A stretch of DNA of 64,000 nt from Neisseria brasiliensis (GTDB lineage: Bacteria; Pseudomonadota; Gammaproteobacteria; Burkholderiales; Neisseriaceae): positions 248,001-312,000 of the forward strand of contig NZ_CP046027.1 of NCBI RefSeq assembly GCF_009671065.1, written 5' to 3'. Numbering within the stretch: position 1 is the stretch's first letter; each line of letters starts with the position of its first letter. The notes beneath the pieces are model-generated. The model made no database searches and was not told where the DNA came from. It was given only the letters and a program-made list of their open reading frames with translations. Made by a program: the position numbers and the translations under genes. Of this stretch, positions 61,972 through 64,000 are shown piece by piece.

Positions 61972-64000
61972 TTAGCCACGCAATTGTGCACCGATGGCCG
62001 TAGCCGATTCCACCAGCTTCGCCATCAAAGGCTCAACCACTTCATCGGTTAAGGTGGTTTCCATATCTTGCAGAATCACTTTCACCGCCATGCTCTTCGT
62101 ACCCTCCGGCAAACCGGCACCACGATAGACGTCAAACAGGCTGATTTCCTGCACCAAGGCATTGGCTTTGGCATTCAAAGCGGCCAACAATTCATCATGA
62201 CTCATGCCCTCCGGTACCACAAACGCCAAATCGCGGCGCGCAGCTTGGAACTTAGAAACGGCTTGATAACGTGTTTTTTCACGTCCCAATACCGCATCCA
62301 TATCAATTTCAAACACCAGAGTGGCTTGTGGCAAGTCGTATTTTTGCAACCATTTCGGATGCAATTCGCCAACAAAACCAATCACCATGCCGTCTAAAAC
62401 AATATTGGCGGTGCGTCCCGGATGCAAGGCCGGATGTTCGGCTTTAAGAAAGGTCACTGCTTTATCTTTAAGCAGGTTTTCCACATCGGCCTTGATGTCG
62501 TAAAAATCAACAGTACGCGCTTTTTCACCCCATTGTTCCGGCGTAACCGAGCCATACCACAAGCCGCCGATGCGTTCTTTTTGCTGGAATTGGCCGTCTG
62601 AATCTTTGCTGAACACACGGGCAATTTCAAACACACGCACGCGGTTTTGCTTGCGGTTTAAATTGTTTTGCAGAATTTCCACCAAACCGCCGATTAAGGT
62701 CGATCGCATCACCGCATATTGCGCCGCCAATGGGTTTTGCAGACGAATCGGATTGGTGTTGGCGGCAAAATCCTGCTCCCATTGCTCATCGACAAACGCA
62801 TAGCTGACTGCTTCTTGATAACCGCGCGCCGCCATTTCGTTGTAAACGGCAAAACGTGGACGTTTGGTTTCCGGCAATGCCAACATTTTCAGACGGCCTG
62901 AAGTATGTTCGTCAGGAATGTTTTCATAGCCGTACACGCGGCCGATTTCTTCAACCAAATCCGCTTCAATTTCAATGTCAAAACGGAAGCTTGGCGCGGT
63001 AACCGTAAAGCCTTCGGCCGACTTCACCGGATTCAAGCCCAAGTGTTGCAAAATGGTTTCAACCTGTTCGGCAGGTACGCTCACGCCGAGCATTTTTTCC
63101 AAGCGCGCCAAACGGATTTCCACTTGTTTGGCTTGCGGCAATTGGCCTTGCGCTTCCACCATTTCACCGGCTTCACCGCCACAGATTTGCTGCACCAATT
63201 CAGTCGCACGCTCAATCGCATCAGCTTGCAGCTGCCAATCCACACCACGCTCAAAGCGGAATGAAGAATCCGAGCCAAAGCCGTATTGGCGTGATTTACC
63301 GGAAATGGTTACCGGATTAAAGTACGCCGCTTCCAGCACAATGCGGGTGGTCTCATCCGAAACCGCGCTGCCCTCACCACCCATCAAACCGGCCATGCTC
63401 AATACGCCTTTTTCATCGGCAATTACTAAAGTATTGTCGGACAAGGTCACGGTTTTTTCGTTCAAACATTCCAGCGCTTCACCGTTTTGGGCACGGCGCA
63501 CAATGATGCTGCCGTTGATTTTATCGGCATCAAACACATGCATAGGTTGGCCGATTTCCAACATGACATAGTTGCCGATATCGACCAAAGCCGATACCGA
63601 GCGTACGCCGCTGCGTTCCAAGCGGTGTTTCATCCAAGCAGGCGTTTCTGCTTTGGCATTCACGTTTTCAATCACACGGCTGATAAAGCGACCACAATCT
63701 TCAGGCGCTTCAATGCGCACGGCTTGTTTGTGATCGTGTTGCACAGAGGCCGTCTGAATCGCCACCGGATTAAACACGCATTGCGTCAACGCAGAGACTT
63801 CACGCGCGATGCCTTTTATGCTCAAGCAGTCGGTACGGTTAGGCGTGATTTTCAGTGTGAAAACCGTGTCGTCCAAATCAAAATATTCGCGGATGTCGGT
63901 GCCAACAGGGGCATCGGCCGGCAAAATATGCAAACCGTCCATGCCGTCATCCGGCAAGCCCAATTCATCGGTTGAACACAGCATACCGTTAGACTCTACA
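61972..64000 (-). CDS. pheT: Phenylalanine-tRNA ligase beta subunit (partial, N-terminus outside)
   Basis: About 675 residues to the window edge. The frame continues past 64000, so the OB/tRNA-binding N-terminus (about 110 residues) is missing only because of the cut. Visible: the EMAP/B1 end, the B3/B4 editing region, B5 domain (QLPQAKQVEIRLARLEKMLGV), the core catalytic-like fold, and the C-terminal FDX-ACB anticodon-binding domain (VSKFQAARRDLAFVVPEGMSHDELL). pheS should lie just upstream of the window. Confidence 0.96.
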   Translation of the reverse strand, partial: VESNGMLCSTDELGLPDDGMDGLHILPADAPVGTDIREYFDLDDTVFTLKITPNRTDCLSIKGIAREVSALTQCVFNPVAIQTASVQHDHKQAVRIEAPEDCGRFISRVIENVNAKAETPAWMKHRLERSGVRSVSALVDIGNYVMLEIGQPMHVFDADKINGSIIVRRAQNGEALECLNEKTVTLSDNTLVIADEKGVLSMAGLMGGEGSAVSDETTRIVLEAAYFNPVTISGKSRQYGFGSDSSFRFERGVDWQLQADAIERATELVQQICGGEAGEMVEAQGQLPQAKQVEIRLARLEKMLGVSVPAEQVETILQHLGLNPVKSAEGFTVTAPSFRFDIEIEADLVEEIGRVYGYENIPDEHTSGRLKMLALPETKRPRFAVYNEMAARGYQEAVSYAFVDEQWEQDFAANTNPIRLQNPLAAQYAVMRSTLIGGLVEILQNNLNRKQNRVRVFEIARVFSKDSDGQFQQKERIGGLWYGSVTPEQWGEKARTVDFYDIKADVENLLKDKAVTFLKAEHPALHPGRTANIVLDGMVIGFVGELHPKWLQKYDLPQATLVFEIDMDAVLGREKTRYQAVSKFQAARRDLAFVVPEGMSHDELLAALNAKANALVQEISLFDVYRGAGLPEGTKSMAVKVILQDMETTLTDEVVEPLMAKLVESATAIGAQLRG

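Noticed and set aside
1..64000. CRISPR array, prophage, tRNA or rRNA
   Set aside because: No regularly spaced identical repeats, no phage structural genes, and no cloverleaf or rRNA-like segment were found by eye; abundant DUS are uptake signals, not array repeats.

Overview
The window comes from a member of the Neisseriaceae, most likely a commensal Neisseria. Copies of the 10-base DNA uptake sequence GCCGTCTGAA are scattered through it by the dozen. Most carry the AG prefix (AGGCCGTCTGAA, the AG-DUS dialect of many non-pathogenic Neisseria) rather than the AT prefix of meningococcus and gonococcus. The protein set, an IS1655-type IS30 element, a dRS3 repeat pair and a pair of sibling sRNAs fit the same genus. 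The species cannot be named from the sequence. There is no rRNA, tRNA, prophage or CRISPR array. The window is almost entirely chromosomal core.

Layout. 1-17 kb: acetate kinase, a DUF445 membrane protein, a gap with three degenerate repeats each carrying a DnaA-box-like 9-mer, thioredoxin, a split Yej-type peptide ABC transporter with an acyl-CoA ligase inside it, a zur-CobW zinc pair, an SDR, a lipoprotein cytochrome c', malic enzyme, and tmk/mltG. 17-25 kb: ampD, zipA-like, ligA and galU on the plus strand, trkH on the minus strand, then the zinc-independent ribosomal protein pair rpmE2-rpmJ2 behind a Zur-type operator. 25-39 kb (mostly minus): greB, the folC-SPOR-cvpA-purF operon, a run rsmA - small RelA/SpoT-domain protein - glnQ - two small proteins, maf, gamma carbonic anhydrase, then nitronate monooxygenase (+), argH, yicC and rph (+). 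39-51 kb: lysC, gdhA, gph-recX, a PFL/ACT pair, the D-alanine genes alr and dadA with a divergent Lrp-type regulator, and an IS30 element inserted exactly in the DUS hairpin behind that regulator. 51-64 kb: acetate permease actP-yjcH, an exonuclease and a cNMP/CBS/DUF294 protein, two tandem minus-strand sRNAs, a DUF2868-DUF3482 pair, a predicted outer-membrane protein, and pheT-ihfA-MerR-like running off the right edge.

The genes suggest several linked circuits: zinc sparing (zur, CobW GTPase, rpmE2/rpmJ2), acetate and alanine catabolism (ackA, actP, dadA, alr, Lrp, maeB, gdhA) that sibling sRNAs of the NmsR type could control, and cell-wall recycling and division (ampD, mltG, zipA, SPOR protein). 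Inverted DUS pairs serve as intergenic hairpin terminators almost everywhere. The most interesting points are the triple DnaA-box repeat at 3.5-3.8 kb, the sRNA pair at 56.6-56.9 kb, and the small alarmone-synthetase-like gene at 31.8-32.4 kb.
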